Below are positions 37,926 to 47,619 of a stretch of DNA of 64,000 bases, piece after piece. This DNA comes from Leptospira saintgironsiae (GTDB taxonomy: Bacteria; Spirochaetota; Leptospiria; Leptospirales; Leptospiraceae). The DNA is taken from NCBI RefSeq assembly GCF_002811765.1, contig NZ_NPDR01000004.1, forward strand, positions 371,798 through 435,797. The letters run 5' to 3'. Both the position numbers and the translations under genes were made by a program. Each line of letters opens with the position of its first letter. Position 1 is the stretch's first letter. The notes below the pieces were generated by a model that saw only the letters and a list, made by a program, of their open reading frames with translations, did not search any database and was not told where the DNA came from.

Positions 37926-39995
37926 ATGAGTATTCGGTTCAGGATTTCACTTTATCTATCGATAGTTTTACTTTCAGGTTCGGTTATTTTGACCGTAATA
38001 AACTCGGTCGGATCTTATTTTAGCCTGAAGTATCAGGTAGAAGATGGATCCAGAATGGCCGGAGAAAGATTCGCTTATGAAGTGAAAGATTTTTTAGATG
38101 CTGCATTGGGTTCTCTTAGAGGGACCCAATTTCTATTAGAATCTTCTAAACCTGCCAGAGCAGAAGTGGTTTCTGCACTTTGGAAATTGGTCGAGGCCAA
38201 TCAATATTATTTTGGAACCTGGGTTGTTTTTGAACCGAACGGTTTTGATGGGCAGGATGCAAGATTTAAGAATACGCCTCCTTATCATGATAAAACCGGA
38301 AGATTTGTGCCTTATGTAAACAAGTCAAAAGGCGCCGTCAGTGTAGAACCGGTAATATATTACGAAAATCTGGATGATTCAGGGGCATTCTATACTGTTC
38401 CTAAAAAGACACTTCATGATTTTGTTGCAGATCCTTTTGCTTATCCAGTCGGCGGAAAAGATGTACTGATGGTTTCTTTGGTGAAACCAGTATTTAGAGG
38501 GGGAAGTTTTTCCGGAGTAGTTGGTATCGACCTTGCTATGGAAAACTTGCAGGAACTCTTGGGACCTATTAAACCATTTAGGGGAGAAGGCTATCTGACA
38601 CTTGTTTCTCCAAATGGGACCTATGCTGCCAATGGTAAAGATCCTTCCTTGGTTGGGAAAAAAAATCCAGACGAAGAATGGTTGAAACAAATCACAGAAG
38701 GTATTGCAAAAGGAAAACCTTTCTCATTGCATGGGGGCGGAGAAGGTCACCATTTTTTTCCGTTTTTATTAGGAAATTATGATAAACCTTGGGCGGTAGA
38801 AGTATCCATTCCAGATTCAATCTTTTGGTCGGATATGAGAGGAGTGATACTTCAGACAATTTTATCTTCTCTCATTATCATGGTGATCATTCTGATCATT
38901 CTGAATTTGATCTTTAATAAACTCATTACAAGTGGATTATTAGAGGCGATTGGTTTTTCAGAGAAGATTGCAGATGGAGACTTGACTTCTCATATGGAAA
39001 TCTCAAGAGAAGATGAGATAGGTAAATTACTCAAATCCATGGATATGATGAAAGTGAACCTTTCTAAGATCATATCAGATATCAAAACATCTTCTACTAA
39101 ACTAAATACCACCTCAGATCAAATGGCGGAGTCCAGTCGTAACTTCTCGGATGTAGCTCAGGCACAAGCCTCAGCCGCGGAAGAATCATCAGCCGCGGTA
39201 GAAGAGCTTGCGGCATCTGCTGAGAATGTTCGTAGATCTATGGAAAAAGCGATTGAGAACATGAAGGAGATAGATACAAACGTAGTTCTTCTTCGTGAGC
39301 AGATAGGTACTATTAATAATGAGATGCAAACATTATCTCAAGTTGCCTCAGAATCCCAGGAACGAGCAGTGACTGGAGAGAATGCGATGGGTGCCACGAA
39401 CCAAGCAATGGATGAGATTGGAGAAAGTGCTAGTCGTATTAATGAGATCTTATCTATCATCACAGAGATTTCTGAAAAAACAAACCTTCTCGCATTGAAC
39501 GCTGCAATTGAAGCGGCGCGTGCAGGAGAAGCAGGTAAAGGATTTGCAGTAGTTGCAGAAGAGATCGGCAAACTTGCGTCTCAAACTTCTTCTTCCGTGC
39601 AGGAGATTGGAGAGCTTGTTGATTCTACAAATAATGCAGTTCATAACGGAAACACTAAGGTTAAAGAAGCGAGTGATATACTTCGTAAACTTAGGACGTC
39701 AGTGGATTCGTTCGGTTTATCTGCGAAGAAGGTATTAGAATCAGTTAAAACCCAAGAGAAGAATACCCAAGATATCCATCAATCAGCGAATTTCCTCATG
39801 AGTTTCAGTTTACAGATAGAAGAAGCGGTCCAAGAACAAAAACGTGCTACTGATGAGATCACTAAGACTATTGTAAGTATTTCAGAAGGTACCCAGGAAG
39901 TTGCTTCTGGAGCGGATGATCTGACTTCTTATTCAGGTGAGATGCACCAACAATCCGAAGGACTTCTTAAATCTGTTGATAAGTTTAAACTTTAA
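37926..39995 (+). CDS. Methyl-accepting chemotaxis protein with Cache sensor, copy 2
   Basis: A 689-residue chemoreceptor with the same layout as the one at 29531: membrane segment, periplasmic Cache domain ([24 protein letters not shown]), second membrane segment, HAMP and signalling domain. From residue ~281 to the end I count only three amino-acid differences from copy 1 (two T/S, one I/T), while the sensor halves differ widely. AAGGA precedes the ATG at good spacing. It follows the outer-membrane protein gene by 20 bp. Its stop codon shares bases with the convergent lipoprotein gene. Confidence 0.95.
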   Translation: MSIRFRISLYLSIVLLSGSVILTVINSVGSYFSLKYQVEDGSRMAGERFAYEVKDFLDAALGSLRGTQFLLESSKPARAEVVSALWKLVEANQYYFGTWVVFEPNGFDGQDARFKNTPPYHDKTGRFVPYVNKSKGAVSVEPVIYYENLDDSGAFYTVPKKTLHDFVADPFAYPVGGKDVLMVSLVKPVFRGGSFSGVVGIDLAMENLQELLGPIKPFRGEGYLTLVSPNGTYAANGKDPSLVGKKNPDEEWLKQITEGIAKGKPFSLHGGGEGHHFFPFLLGNYDKPWAVEVSIPDSIFWSDMRGVILQTILSSLIIMVIILIILNLIFNKLITSGLLEAIGFSEKIADGDLTSHMEISREDEIGKLLKSMDMMKVNLSKIISDIKTSSTKLNTTSDQMAESSRNFSDVAQAQASAAEESSAAVEELAASAENVRRSMEKAIENMKEIDTNVVLLREQIGTINNEMQTLSQVASESQERAVTGENAMGATNQAMDEIGESASRINEILSIITEISEKTNLLALNAAIEAARAGEAGKGFAVVAEEIGKLASQTSSSVQEIGELVDSTNNAVHNGNTKVKEASDILRKLRTSVDSFGLSAKKVLESVKTQEKNTQDIHQSANFLMSFSLQIEEAVQEQKRATDEITKTIVSISEGTQEVASGADDLTSYSGEMHQQSEGLLKSVDKFKL
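38761..39995 (+). repeat. Near-identical 1.2-kb tract, copy 2
   Basis: Second copy of the tract at 30363-31597, in direct orientation 8.4 kb away. Such repeats permit gene conversion, and in principle deletion of the intervening kinase and outer-membrane protein genes. Confidence 0.85.
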
Positions 39996-41002
39996 TTTGC
40001 AAGGATTCTCTCTAATATCTTTCTTTGAGATTGGAGAGAATCTTTTGTAATACCGTTCTCCATTCTAAAGATTGGTTTATTATTCTTTAATATTTCCAAT
40101 TCCCAGGGTTTCTTTTCTAAGACTACATGCACATAGGAAACAAAAGAATCTGCAAAAAAATCATCCGCATTAGTTGCTGAATATAATGTAGGAAACTGTG
40201 TGTTAGCAAGGATTGGGTAAATTTTCTCCCAATTAGCATCTAAAGAAAGAGATCCAGAATAAAAACGGATCTTAGACCTGAGGACAAATCTGGAATCATC
40301 TAAAAAGCTTACCTTCTCCGATTTCCAAACTCCTTGATAAAATTCGAAATTTGTATAAGATCTTTTAGGTAAAAAGAAACTCGGACCTATACTTTCTGTT
40401 TCTGAGAGAATATGACCAAATTCATGGAGTAGAATATAGCGAAGTGCATTTGTTTTAGTATTTTGTCTATCTTCCTCTATTCGAATTTGTATCTTTATAT
40501 TTCCTTTTTGGAATGCAGAATTTTCTTTAAAACTAATCCAGTCATTTGCATTTCGATTTAGAGTATTCGCATCTAAGATCACAAATCCGCCAATCGATCT
40601 ATTATCTTTGCGAATGATCCCTGTAACCGCAGAACCTCCTAAATTCTCACATACATAAATACGAAGAAGTTTATTTTTCAAAAGAGATGAAACTGGGCCG
40701 GATTGTGAATTCAGAGCATCTATCAGAGTAGATTTAAATGTCTCAAGATCTTTCACAGGACTTGGCGATTCACTAAATCCATCTACTCGATTCAATTCAT
40801 TTACATAATCTAAGGCTTGTTTGTCTAAATTAAAAATTCGAGAAGCCCAGTCTTCAGATTCCAACCTGACATAGTTCTCTATTTTAGAGAGTGGAGTAGA
40901 AGATAGAACATCTGCATAGGGATTAGGATCACCTGCTTCTTTACATGAGTAGAAGGTTTCAAAAGTAAGAATGAATAAGACAAACAATCGACATAAAAAC
41001 AT
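39992..41002 (-). CDS. Metalloprotease-like lipoprotein (HExxH)
   Basis: A 336-residue putative lipoprotein with the zinc motif in [17 protein letters not shown] and a downstream [14 protein letters not shown] that could supply a third ligand. The signal is [14 protein letters not shown], with Cys as the probable lipidated residue. The frame is open to 41137, but ATG 41002 lies directly before this signal peptide; no good Shine-Dalgarno supports any start. The family is not certain. It converges on the second chemoreceptor and is divergent from the gene at 41136. Confidence 0.68.
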   Translation of the reverse strand: MFLCRLFVLFILTFETFYSCKEAGDPNPYADVLSSTPLSKIENYVRLESEDWASRIFNLDKQALDYVNELNRVDGFSESPSPVKDLETFKSTLIDALNSQSGPVSSLLKNKLLRIYVCENLGGSAVTGIIRKDNRSIGGFVILDANTLNRNANDWISFKENSAFQKGNIKIQIRIEEDRQNTKTNALRYILLHEFGHILSETESIGPSFFLPKRSYTNFEFYQGVWKSEKVSFLDDSRFVLRSKIRFYSGSLSLDANWEKIYPILANTQFPTLYSATNADDFFADSFVSYVHVVLEKKPWELEILKNNKPIFRMENGITKDSLQSQRKILERILAN

Positions 41003-41135
41003 GCGGCTTTGAATGTCCAAAACTTGAGCTAGAACGAAAAGTATTTTTCTTTGCATCGCAAAAAATCGAAAAGAGAAAGATAGGGATATTGATTTGCATT
41101 TCACACGCCCTTTGTAAGATTTGTGCCTGTCTCTC

Positions 41136-41552
41136 ATGAAGACCGATGTCTTTTTTTATAACACTTGCAGATTTCCCAGCAATTTTGCTCGGACTTCTCT
41201 CTTGTTATGTATAGTCATTTCGTTTCTTTATGGAGTCTCTCTCTATTCGGATGTAACCAATCCTTGGGAACTTCCTATAGACGAGAGGATCTTGAATCGA
41301 AAAGATGTGAGTCATATCGTTTTAGAGACAAGGCCCGGCGGATTTCGCGTTACTTTATTAATTAACGAAAGATTTCCGTATAACTATAAATCGAAATCAG
41401 CCGCTTTCTATTATTCTAATATTAAGGATTCTAAAGAAGGTTTGGAATTAGCGGAAAAATTAGATCGGTATCTTAAGTCAGGCTTCAATTTGAAGATCAG
41501 ATTTAACGGATCGGAAATATACGAATTTATATTAGATGAATCTATCCAATAA
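41136..41552 (+). CDS. Hypothetical exported protein
   Basis: About 138 residues from the ATG at 41136 (a GTG at 41121 would add five). A hydrophobic segment (LLLCIVISFLYGVSLYS) looks like a signal peptide, followed by a small alpha/beta domain with GGFRVTLLINERFPYNYKSK and KIRFNGSEIYEFIL. I do not recognise the family. It overlaps the start of the RsbU-type phosphatase gene by 17 bases, so the two are probably one unit and may work together at the membrane. Confidence 0.6.
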   Translation: MKTDVFFYNTCRFPSNFARTSLLLCIVISFLYGVSLYSDVTNPWELPIDERILNRKDVSHIVLETRPGGFRVTLLINERFPYNYKSKSAAFYYSNIKDSKEGLELAEKLDRYLKSGFNLKIRFNGSEIYEFILDESIQ

Positions 41553-42909
41553 AAAAGCTGGCGGAATATTAAACCCTTGGTCTTTCCTAGAAACCGAGTT
41601 TAATTACAGGGAAGTAAGCGCATGGAAAGACTTCGTTCGAATTGATCAGTCATTCATTCGCCTCGCTTTTTTTCTTCACTTCTTAGTTTATTTTTTGGCC
41701 CTAATCCCTGAAATACAGAGATCTCCTCATGGGACCATCTATTTCGGTCTTGTCTTAAGTTTAAATATTCTGAGCCTTGTTCTTTCTTTCCAAAGAAAAT
41801 ATCTGCCTGCAGTCATTCATGGTACTAACTTTAGCATTATCTTTTTGGTAATGTTGATCTTAAACGAATCCTTTTACAGCTTCGACGATCTTCATAGTTT
41901 ACAACTTTATAATAATTATTTCTTACTCGTTGGATTTTTGGTTCTATTCCAAATGTTCCGACTAAAAGTGAAGGGTTGCTTCTTAACAGCAACTTATTCT
42001 ATAGTGTTACATCTTGGGTTTATTTATTTCAAACTCAATAATAGCTCTCTTCCCGGATTTCCTTTAGTTCTATTCGTTCCGGATGTTGTATATCTGATCT
42101 TAAGTTTGATCGGAACAACCATTGTTGTGATCGTAAGAAGGTTAGTCCGTATTTCTTCCGAATTGGATTCTGAGTATAGATTCTTACAACATGAACTTCA
42201 GATCGCTAGAAAAGTGCAGGAGACATTATTTCCGGAAGATGTAAGTATCAAAGGTTTTAAATACGAGGTATTTAGATCTACTCCCAACGAGATCGGTGGG
42301 GATTTTTACGATTTTATCCAATTAAGGGAAGGAAATACTGGAGTTTTCTTAACTGATATTGCAGGGCATGGGATCGCTTCTGCGTTAGTCGCATCATTTA
42401 TTAAAATTATGGTAGCGACTATGCCTTATCGTCTCAAGCTACATCCTGTCCGACTGTTGGAATATCTGGATGAGACACTTCTTAGGCAATTCAAGTCTCA
42501 CCACGCTTCTGCAGTTTATATATTCTTCGATTTTATTTCCAAAGAGATCCATTTTGCAAACGGGGGACATCCTTATTTGATGCATTCCCAAAATGGAAAT
42601 GACTTTAGGGAAATTGAAACTACAGGAAGTATATTAGGATTCGGGATCAAAAGGCCAATTGCAGAACTCGTATCTCTACCGATCCAGTCTGCAGAAAGGT
42701 TGTTTTTATATACTGACGGATTGATAGAGAATCGAAATCCACAAGGAAAACAGCTTGGAAGTGAAGGCCTAATTGAAATCCTGAACAGAAATAAGTCTTT
42801 TACCGATTTAAAACAGTTTAAAGAAGCCGTCCAAGTCGAACTCTCCGCATTTTTTGGAGACGCAGAATTCGAAGACGACACACTTTTTCTGATCATCGAG
42901 ATGGAGTAA
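41536..42909 (+). CDS. Membrane PP2C/SpoIIE-type phosphatase (RsbU-like)
   Basis: A 457-residue protein. Residues ~40-200 hold about six membrane segments; residues ~215-455 form a SpoIIE/PP2C phosphatase: RKVQETLFPED linker, metal-site motifs EIGGDFYDF, LTDIAGHGIASALVASF, NGGHPYL, LYTDGLIENR and EDDTLFLI, all intact. Such enzymes dephosphorylate anti-anti-sigma (STAS) proteins in partner-switching pathways. No STAS or anti-sigma gene is next to it. A second protein of this type is at 53881. The input sensed by the membrane part is unknown. Confidence 0.9.
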   Translation: MNLSNKKAGGILNPWSFLETEFNYREVSAWKDFVRIDQSFIRLAFFLHFLVYFLALIPEIQRSPHGTIYFGLVLSLNILSLVLSFQRKYLPAVIHGTNFSIIFLVMLILNESFYSFDDLHSLQLYNNYFLLVGFLVLFQMFRLKVKGCFLTATYSIVLHLGFIYFKLNNSSLPGFPLVLFVPDVVYLILSLIGTTIVVIVRRLVRISSELDSEYRFLQHELQIARKVQETLFPEDVSIKGFKYEVFRSTPNEIGGDFYDFIQLREGNTGVFLTDIAGHGIASALVASFIKIMVATMPYRLKLHPVRLLEYLDETLLRQFKSHHASAVYIFFDFISKEIHFANGGHPYLMHSQNGNDFREIETTGSILGFGIKRPIAELVSLPIQSAERLFLYTDGLIENRNPQGKQLGSEGLIEILNRNKSFTDLKQFKEAVQVELSAFFGDAEFEDDTLFLIIEME

Positions 42910-42913
42910 ATAA

Positions 42914-43687
42914 ATGAGCGAATCACTGATCCATTTGCAAAAAGAAGGCAAACTGGCGATCTTAGAGATCAATCGTCCTGCTGCGTTAAATGCATTAAAC
43001 GAAGAACTATTAAACGAATTAACAAGCGAGATCAATAATTTAGAAAAAGATCCATCTATCAGAGTAGTGATTATCACCGGACAAGGAAAAGCATTCGTTG
43101 CCGGAGCGGATATCTCTAAGATGAAAGAATTGAATGCAAGCGGAGCCGAAAAGTTTGCGGCCCTGGGACAAAGCACATTCGATCGGATCCAAAAAAGCAG
43201 ATTAGTTTCTATCGCTGCAGTAAATGGATTTGCATTGGGTGGAGGACTTGAACTTGCGCTTGCATGTGATATTCGTATTGGTTCCGAAAAAGCAAAATTA
43301 GGACTTCCTGAAGTTTCTTTAGGTTTGATCCCTGGATTTGGTGGAACCCAAAGACTTGCGAGACTAATCGGTTATGGAAGAGCAGCAGAACTTATCTTCA
43401 CTGGAGATATGATCGGTGCAGAAGAAGCTTATCGTATAGGTATATTAAATAAACTTACTAAAGACGGAGAGGATCTGATCGCCACTGCAAAGGTTACCGC
43501 AGAATCCATTCTGAAAAAAGGACCTATTGCTGTTTCTACTGCAAAATCAGTCATCTTAAATGGATTAGATATGCAGTTATCTAAAGGACAAGAATTAGAG
43601 AAAAAAGAATTTTCTAATTTGTTCTCCGGAAAGGAATCCAAAGAAGGAATGGGAGCATTCTTAGAAAAACGTCCTCCTAATTTCTAA
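42914..43687 (+). CDS. Enoyl-CoA hydratase/isomerase family protein
   Basis: A 257-residue crotonase-fold protein. The oxyanion-hole segments GKAFVAGADISKM and AVNGFALGGGLELALACD are present, and the two catalytic glutamates lie in ALGGGLELAL's neighbourhood and LGLPEVSLGLIPGFGGTQRL. The pattern fits 2-enoyl-CoA hydratase of fatty-acid beta-oxidation, consistent with the use of fatty acids as main carbon source by Leptospira. The gene starts four bases after the phosphatase gene. Confidence 0.92.
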   Translation: MSESLIHLQKEGKLAILEINRPAALNALNEELLNELTSEINNLEKDPSIRVVIITGQGKAFVAGADISKMKELNASGAEKFAALGQSTFDRIQKSRLVSIAAVNGFALGGGLELALACDIRIGSEKAKLGLPEVSLGLIPGFGGTQRLARLIGYGRAAELIFTGDMIGAEEAYRIGILNKLTKDGEDLIATAKVTAESILKKGPIAVSTAKSVILNGLDMQLSKGQELEKKEFSNLFSGKESKEGMGAFLEKRPPNF

Positions 43688-43692
43688 GATAC

Positions 43693-44151
43693 ATGAAAAC
43701 TTTCAGATTCTTACTCCTATCGTTTTTGTTCTGCCTTCCTATGGCAGGTTGGGGAGAATATAATTCTCCCTTATACTTAGAAAAAACCACCATATATATA
43801 GGAGAACACGCACTCCTTGTAGAAGTGGCAAACACTGATGAGTCCAGACAAAGAGGATTGATGTTCCGTAAAAAGTTAGGGGAGAATGAGGGAATGATCT
43901 TCATTTTTCCCAGCGAGGACCATCTGTCTTTTTGGATGAAGAATACTTTAATCCCTTTGAGCATTGGCTATTTTTCAAAAGACAAGAAGTTAGTCGATGT
44001 TTATGAAATGGCACCGAACCAAACACAAGTTTTGTATCATTCTACTCAAAAGGTAATGTATGCAGTAGAAGCAAATCCTAGATGGTTTGCGAAACGTGGA
44101 CTTGGAAAAAATTCAGTTTTAAAGATTGAGAATAGATATATAGGAAAATGA
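43693..44151 (+). CDS. DUF192 exported protein
   Basis: A 152-residue protein with a signal peptide (FLLLSFLFCLPMAGWGE) and a DUF192 domain: VEVANTDESRQRGLMFRKKL, GMIFIFP, HLSFWMKNTLIPLSIGYF and MYAVEANPRWFAKRGL. DUF192 proteins are small and usually secreted; their biochemical function is not established. It lies five bases after the enoyl-CoA hydratase gene. Confidence 0.88.
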   Translation: MKTFRFLLLSFLFCLPMAGWGEYNSPLYLEKTTIYIGEHALLVEVANTDESRQRGLMFRKKLGENEGMIFIFPSEDHLSFWMKNTLIPLSIGYFSKDKKLVDVYEMAPNQTQVLYHSTQKVMYAVEANPRWFAKRGLGKNSVLKIENRYIGK

Positions 44152-44183
44152 TCCGCCCTTTGTGGACGGATCATTTTTATAGA

Positions 44184-44789
44184 TTAGAGAGACTCAGAAG
44201 CTCTCAATTGAAGATCTTGTAAACTTTGTGCTTCTACTACTTTAGAAGATTTTAATTTACCTTGTTCAGTTAGTTTTAAGATCACTTGGGATCCTACTGA
44301 TTGAGAAGTAACTTCGATCTCAGAAAGTTGTCCTTCTCTCTCTACGAAAAATTTTCCAGGCTGTGCACGGAAAGCAGTCAGAGTTTCTGATTTTCCTTCT
44401 TTAGAAACAGCAGTCAGATCCAATCTGGAACCGAATTCAGTATAAACTAAAGTCAGTTTTTCTCCGTCTTGTTCGAAAGATTTTGCGTATCTTCCTTCTT
44501 TATCGTACTCGTTTAGTCCTACTGGGTTACTTCCAGACCAGAACTCGATCAGGTTGAAAAGTAGAAAGTCGATAAATCCACCGATTGCCATTAAAAATCC
44601 GAAAGGAATATAAAATAGAACCGTTTTTACGATCTTAGCAAGAAGGCCACCGCCCACATTGATTCCGTCGTTAGCATTGTAAAAAACTCTTACAAGTGCA
44701 AATTTTCCGAAACAGTTCGCTAAGGAACCGAAGCTTGCTCCTACCAGTACCAAGGTTAGGATGATTTTTTTTAATACGTTTTTCACCAT
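44184..44789 (-). CDS. DUF3332-type membrane protein
   Basis: A 201-residue protein. The N-terminus is hydrophobic (ILTLVLVGASFGSLANC), followed by FGKFALVRVFYNAND and a membrane-embedded segment TVLFYIPFGFLMAIGGFIDFLLFN, then a soluble C-terminal domain. This layout is that of DUF3332 proteins. The frame extends up to 44930, but the ATG at 44789 directly precedes the signal segment and has GAGGAG upstream. Function unknown. Confidence 0.78.
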   Translation of the reverse strand: MVKNVLKKIILTLVLVGASFGSLANCFGKFALVRVFYNANDGINVGGGLLAKIVKTVLFYIPFGFLMAIGGFIDFLLFNLIEFWSGSNPVGLNEYDKEGRYAKSFEQDGEKLTLVYTEFGSRLDLTAVSKEGKSETLTAFRAQPGKFFVEREGQLSEIEVTSQSVGSQVILKLTEQGKLKSSKVVEAQSLQDLQLRASESL

Positions 44790-45045
44790 TGAAAACGGAA
44801 CTCCTCTATATGAATGGAATGCGAAACTACGAATAAAGTATGGAAAAAATCTTGCAAGAGATTTACATTCTTCCTTCCTTTTTGTGAGGCAAAATCTTGA
44901 CTGAAAAATTCCCGGCCTAAACTGATCCAATAAAGGGATGAGAATCCCTTGACCTAGTTCCAGTCTCGATATTTCTGGACCGAAAGACGGATTAAATAAT
45001 AAATTCGTTCTTAAGGGCTAATGCCCAACTATTTAGGGAACCCAC

Positions 45046-46506
45046 GTGATCTTTCCCACACTTGAATTTTTTCTTTTTTTCTCCTTCGTATTTGTAACTC
45101 ATTGGTACATTTTACCGGCGCTTATTCCAGAGCCAAAACTACGCAAATCACTTATCCATATCTTCCTGCTCATCATGAGTTATATCTTCTATATGAGCTG
45201 GAACTGGAAATTCGGTGGTTTGATCTTATTATCCACAGTAATCGATTTCTTTTTAGCAGATCTGATCTTCGAATCCAAGGACCAAGTTGTTCGCAAAAGA
45301 ATGATCGTAATCAGCTTAGTGCTGAATCTTGTATTCATTTTAGGATTTTTTAAATATTATGGATTCTTAAGTGAGAACTTGAATGCCTTCTTGCATACTT
45401 TAGGTTTCCAAAGTTTATTCCCTATTCTTAAAATAGTTCTTCCTGTAGGGATTTCCTTTTATACATTTCAGAGTTTGAGTTATACGATAGATGTATATAG
45501 GGGAGCAATTCCTTCTGAAAAGAACTTCATTAGATTTGCTTTATTCGTTTCCTTCTTTCCTCAATTGGTAGCAGGACCTATCGTTACTGCCAAAAGTTTT
45601 TTACCTCAATTACAAACTGAAAAGAAGATAGAGGATATTCCATTTAGAAAAGCGATCCGCTATTTTTTAATGGGATATTTTAAGAAGGTTGTACTATCGG
45701 ATAATATTTCTCCGATTGCCGATCTCATCTTTAAAAACCCAGATGTTTATTCTACGGAAGCGCTTTGGTTAGGTGCATTTCTCTTCTGGGTGCAGGTATA
45801 CTGTGATTTTAGCGGTTATACTGATATGGCATATTCTGCCGCGCTTCTATTAGGTTATGAGCTGCCTGAAAACTTTAGAATGCCTTATATTTCTCAATCA
45901 GTTACGGAACATTGGAGAAGATGGCATATCACTCTTTCCACTTGGCTCAGAGATTATGTATATATTTCCTTAGGCGGGAATCGTGTAGGGCTTTTCCGTC
46001 ATAGATTCAATGTTTGGTTCACAATGTTTGTGGGAGGAATTTGGCATGGAGCCAATTGGACCTTCCTCATTTGGGGTTCTATCCAAGGTGGATTTCTATT
46101 AATAGAATCTGTATTAAAAGAATGGAAAGCAAAATGGTTCCCGAACCTAACAATCTCAGATTCTTGGGATAAGGCACTAACCCCTGTTAGAGTTTTATAC
46201 GCGAGCACAGTGGCGGTTACTTTTGGAGTTATATTCAGATCCGCGAATATAGAATCTGCTCTGAAAATGATACACGGAATGTATGTGTATCAAAGCGGAG
46301 AACTTAGGCCTTATATGTTAAAGCAAGGAATCCCTGCGATACTTTGTGTGATCATTGGACATTATATTGGCTGGCTTGTTTATGAAAAAGGAAAGGAGTT
46401 CAAGATCCCAGTTTGGTTGGAATTTTCTCTTTATCCTTTGATCGCATTTTGTTTTGCGATCTTAAGTCCTGACGGAGAGATCCCTTTTATCTACTTCGAC
46501 TTCTGA
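45046..46506 (+). CDS. MBOAT-family O-acyltransferase (AlgI-like)
   Basis: A 486-residue multispanning membrane acyltransferase, GTG start. Family signatures include the histidines in VTEHWRRWHITLSTWLRDYV and GGIWHGANWTFLIWG, and FFPQLVAGPIV. AlgI-type enzymes acetylate exported polysaccharides or peptidoglycan, normally with an AlgJ/AlgX-like partner; no such partner is adjacent. The substrate is therefore unknown. Confidence 0.9.
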   Translation: MIFPTLEFFLFFSFVFVTHWYILPALIPEPKLRKSLIHIFLLIMSYIFYMSWNWKFGGLILLSTVIDFFLADLIFESKDQVVRKRMIVISLVLNLVFILGFFKYYGFLSENLNAFLHTLGFQSLFPILKIVLPVGISFYTFQSLSYTIDVYRGAIPSEKNFIRFALFVSFFPQLVAGPIVTAKSFLPQLQTEKKIEDIPFRKAIRYFLMGYFKKVVLSDNISPIADLIFKNPDVYSTEALWLGAFLFWVQVYCDFSGYTDMAYSAALLLGYELPENFRMPYISQSVTEHWRRWHITLSTWLRDYVYISLGGNRVGLFRHRFNVWFTMFVGGIWHGANWTFLIWGSIQGGFLLIESVLKEWKAKWFPNLTISDSWDKALTPVRVLYASTVAVTFGVIFRSANIESALKMIHGMYVYQSGELRPYMLKQGIPAILCVIIGHYIGWLVYEKGKEFKIPVWLEFSLYPLIAFCFAILSPDGEIPFIYFDF

Positions 46507-46561
46507 AAAAAGTAAAACGCTGGACACTTGTCGAATTCGTTTCTAATTTGAACCCTTATCG

Positions 46562-46915
46562 ATGAGCGAGCCCGGTCAAAAACCTAGGAGTCCCAGATTT
46601 TATCCCAGAGATTTCGACGAGTATATCGTTCAAGTGGACTCTGGGCTCATCACGTTAGAAGGTAAGCTCGGCAATATTTCCGAATCTGGTATTTGTATAT
46701 TAATGAGCGGAGAAGATCTACCAGGCTCCATTCCGATCGAAGGTTCAGTCATAGAAAGAAGAACTGGCAAACGTTTAGAATTTTTAGGCGATGTAGTTTG
46801 GAAAATCCCAAAGCAAGTAGACTCAAAACGAAAGTTCTTATACGGAATACGTTTCAGAGAGCCTTTAGAACTCACAGAATCTCTTATACTCATTAATCTT
46901 TCCTTAGAAGGTTAA
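46562..46915 (+). CDS. PilZ-domain protein
   Basis: A 117-residue protein that fits a stand-alone PilZ c-di-GMP-binding domain: RFYPRDF near the N-terminus (the RxxxR element) and GNISESGICILMSGED (the D/NxSxxG element), ending with RFREPLELTESLILINL. With the EAL-domain protein in region 2 this gives the window both a c-di-GMP hydrolase and a receptor, though no link between them is shown. It follows the MBOAT gene by 56 bp. Confidence 0.72.
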   Translation: MSEPGQKPRSPRFYPRDFDEYIVQVDSGLITLEGKLGNISESGICILMSGEDLPGSIPIEGSVIERRTGKRLEFLGDVVWKIPKQVDSKRKFLYGIRFREPLELTESLILINLSLEG

Positions 46916-46928
46916 AATCCTAAAATCG

Positions 46929-46995
46929 CATAGGTAAGCGCCCAATTCCTTACGTCATATTTTTATTGCAAAGGCCAGGGAAGAGCCTACCTATG
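46929..46995. promoter_or_regulatory. Spaced inverted repeat upstream of ECF sigma gene
   Basis: CATAGGTA (46929-46936) and TACCTATG (46988-46995) form a perfect 8-bp inverted repeat with a 51-base spacer, ending 16 bases before the sigma factor ATG. It may be a regulatory site or structured leader; no ECF-type promoter consensus is certain. Confidence 0.35.
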
Positions 46996-47010
46996 TCGTA
47001 AAGGCTTCTA

Positions 47011-47613
47011 ATGATCGAAACCGATAATCCTCATCGCAAACAAACCGTAAGAGAAAAAGAAATCCAACTTCTAAAACGGATCAAAGAAGGGGACGACAAG
47101 GCTTACATAGAGCTGACTGGCCCTTATAGGGAAAGATTGTACAGAAAAGCTGTCTCCATGGTAAAAGATGGGGATGACGCAGAGGATATCGTCCAAGACG
47201 CACTGATCTCAGGGTATCGCTCCATACGCAATTTTAGGGCAGAATCCGGGGTTTATACCTGGCTTTACCGTATCGTGGTCAATAAATCCAAGGACCTTCT
47301 GGCCAAAAGAAAGAGGGCCAGGGAGAATTCCATGGACGATTCGGAGTTCCAGGTCACTGACGATCGTATCAGCTTCGAAAAAAAAGTAGAACTTTCCGAC
47401 GAGAGTAACTATCTAATCAACAAAATCAACGAACTCGAGGATATATACAAAGAAGTCATCGAGCTCCGGTATTTCGAGGAAATGTCCTATTCACAAATAG
47501 CAGAGATCCTCGGAACAAATATCGGAACAGTCAAAAGCCGGCTCTTTAAGGCAAAGGAATTTTTGAAACATCTGATTATGAAAGATGGGAAGAGCGAAGG
47601 CTTTTTTAGGTAG
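47011..47613 (+). CDS. ECF-type RNA polymerase sigma factor
   Basis: A 200-residue sigma-70 family protein with region 2 (YRERLYRKAVSMVKDGDDAE, DIVQDALISGYRSIRNFRAE) and region 4 (IELRYFEEMSYSQIAEILGT, NIGTVKSRLFKAKEFLKHLI). It lacks region 3, as usual for ECF factors. The next gene starts seven bases later and encodes a protein with one membrane segment, the usual place of an anti-sigma factor. Spaced inverted repeat CATAGGTA/TACCTATG upstream could be part of its control. Confidence 0.93.
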   Translation: MIETDNPHRKQTVREKEIQLLKRIKEGDDKAYIELTGPYRERLYRKAVSMVKDGDDAEDIVQDALISGYRSIRNFRAESGVYTWLYRIVVNKSKDLLAKRKRARENSMDDSEFQVTDDRISFEKKVELSDESNYLINKINELEDIYKEVIELRYFEEMSYSQIAEILGTNIGTVKSRLFKAKEFLKHLIMKDGKSEGFFR

Positions 47614-47619
47614 TAAGGT

